From assembly GCA_017621115.1 (NCBI GenBank), contig JAGATU010000043.1, forward strand, positions 1 through 32,005: a DNA stretch of 32,005 nucleotides. Reading direction: 5' to 3'. This stretch comes from Lachnospiraceae bacterium. GTDB lineage: Bacteria; Bacillota_A; Clostridia; Lachnospirales; Lachnospiraceae. The notes under the pieces are model-generated. The model ran no database searches. It was not told the origin of the DNA and saw only the letters and a list, made by a program, of their open reading frames with translations. Both the position numbers and the translations under genes were made by a program. Position 1 is the stretch's first letter; each line of letters opens with the position of its first letter. Below are positions 31,670 to 32,005 of the stretch, in pieces.

Positions 31670-32005
31670 ATGGTTGTAGTCATTGAATTTTTGGATGAAG
31701 AACCAATAGAAAATATAATAACATGTTTAAATTATAAAGTTGATAAGGTTATTTTCTGGGGATATAAGGAAGTTGTAGAGAGATGTGGTAAATCTACGGA
31801 AAGATTTCTTAAGAAGTATTGTAATGTGACTGATGTTGTTTTTAAGGAAATGTCGCATGTGGATTTTAAGGCCATTCTTACCAACATGGAAAAAGAAGTC
31901 GAAAAGGAGATGAGAGAAGGGAATTCGTTGCTTTTTGATTTGACCGGTGGAGAAGACTTGGTATTGGTTGCATTTGGGTATATGTCTGCAGGAAAGTATC
32001 TTCCG
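31670..32005 (+). CDS. CARF-domain protein, Card1/DUF1887-like (N-terminal part; runs off the window)
   Basis: An open frame from ATG 31670 continues to the window end (112 codons, no stop), with CAGGAGATGG upstream as RBS. The start MVVVIEFLDEEPIENI, then DKVIFWG, and later SLLFDLTGGEDLVLVAFGYM form a Rossmann-like domain with the D-L-T-G-G loop seen in CARF domains. The E-F-x-D-E-x-P-I-E-N-I opening resembles Card1/Can2-type (DUF1887) proteins, which bind cyclic oligoadenylate and carry a restriction-like nuclease at the C-terminus. That C-terminal part is outside the window, so nuclease activity cannot be judged. No CRISPR locus is visible nearby, so the signal source is unknown. Confidence 0.7.
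   Translation, partial: MVVVIEFLDEEPIENIITCLNYKVDKVIFWGYKEVVERCGKSTERFLKKYCNVTDVVFKEMSHVDFKAILTNMEKEVEKEMREGNSLLFDLTGGEDLVLVAFGYMSAGKYLP

Noticed and set aside
31560..32005. A CRISPR array associated with the CARF gene
   Set aside because: No spaced direct repeats of 25-40 nt occur here or anywhere in the window.
25767..32005. An integrated conjugative element or prophage
   Set aside because: Small XRE genes and toxin-antitoxin modules are common on such elements, but there is no integrase, relaxase, att repeat or structural phage gene in the window.

Overview
The window looks like a chromosomal segment of a Lachnospiraceae-type gut or rumen Firmicute (Roseburia/Butyrivibrio/Lachnospira-like). 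The DNA is moderately AT-rich. Strong AGGAGG-type ribosome binding sites and sigma-A promoters (TTGACA/TATAAT) are common. The gene content is typical of the group: an ECF S component, a MATE pump, a DUF2975 plus YozG-like HTH pair, intracellular GH43 enzymes, esterases and GGDEF/EAL proteins. The genus is an inference; no rRNA or marker gene is present.

Region 1 (1-6.1 kb) holds ordinary housekeeping and membrane genes. They are a gene tail, an ECF transporter S component, a MATE transporter with a terminator, a DUF2975 membrane protein with a small Cro-type regulator, and a DUF4173-like membrane protein. The last converges on a minus-strand SAM methyltransferase across a shared bidirectional terminator.

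Region 2 (6.2-20.2 kb) is a long co-directional run with gaps of 65 nt or less, or overlaps, and no clear internal terminator. It starts with a Y-family translesion polymerase, its small YolD-like partner and a PAS-GGDEF diguanylate cyclase, all overlapping. Next come two GH43 glycosidases around a type-B carboxylesterase, then a 7TMR-type hybrid histidine kinase with REC and HPt, a membrane GGDEF-EAL protein that is probably a phosphodiesterase, and a large tandem alpha/beta-hydrolase. The enzymes lack signal peptides, so they should act on imported, probably acetylated or feruloylated, arabinoxylan fragments. c-di-GMP and phosphorelay proteins are interleaved with them.

Region 3 (20.2-25.8 kb) carries a methyl-accepting chemotaxis protein, an autoregulated-looking TetR-family repressor whose palindromic operator overlaps its own -10, and a cytosine permease/cytosine deaminase pair (codBA).

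Region 4 (25.8-32.0 kb) is accessory DNA that reads as a defence island. An AbiEi/AbiEii toxin-antitoxin pair has its promoter framed by two matching inverted repeats. It is followed by a small XRE protein, a coiled-coil protein resembling DIP1984/DUF6847 whose RBS lies inside a terminator-like hairpin, and a non-coding stretch with an almost complete tRNA-like fold (UGU anticodon, no proper acceptor end). Then come a PIN/NYN-like nuclease, a Fic/DOC-like protein with a destroyed active site, an XRE-MNT antitoxin with a HEPN toxin under paired operators, and the start of a CARF-domain protein (Card1/DUF1887-like) cut by the window edge. The coiled-coil protein, tRNA-like RNA, PIN nuclease and pseudo-Fic cluster is the best candidate for an undescribed system. 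No CRISPR array, IS element, integrase or canonical tRNA is visible.
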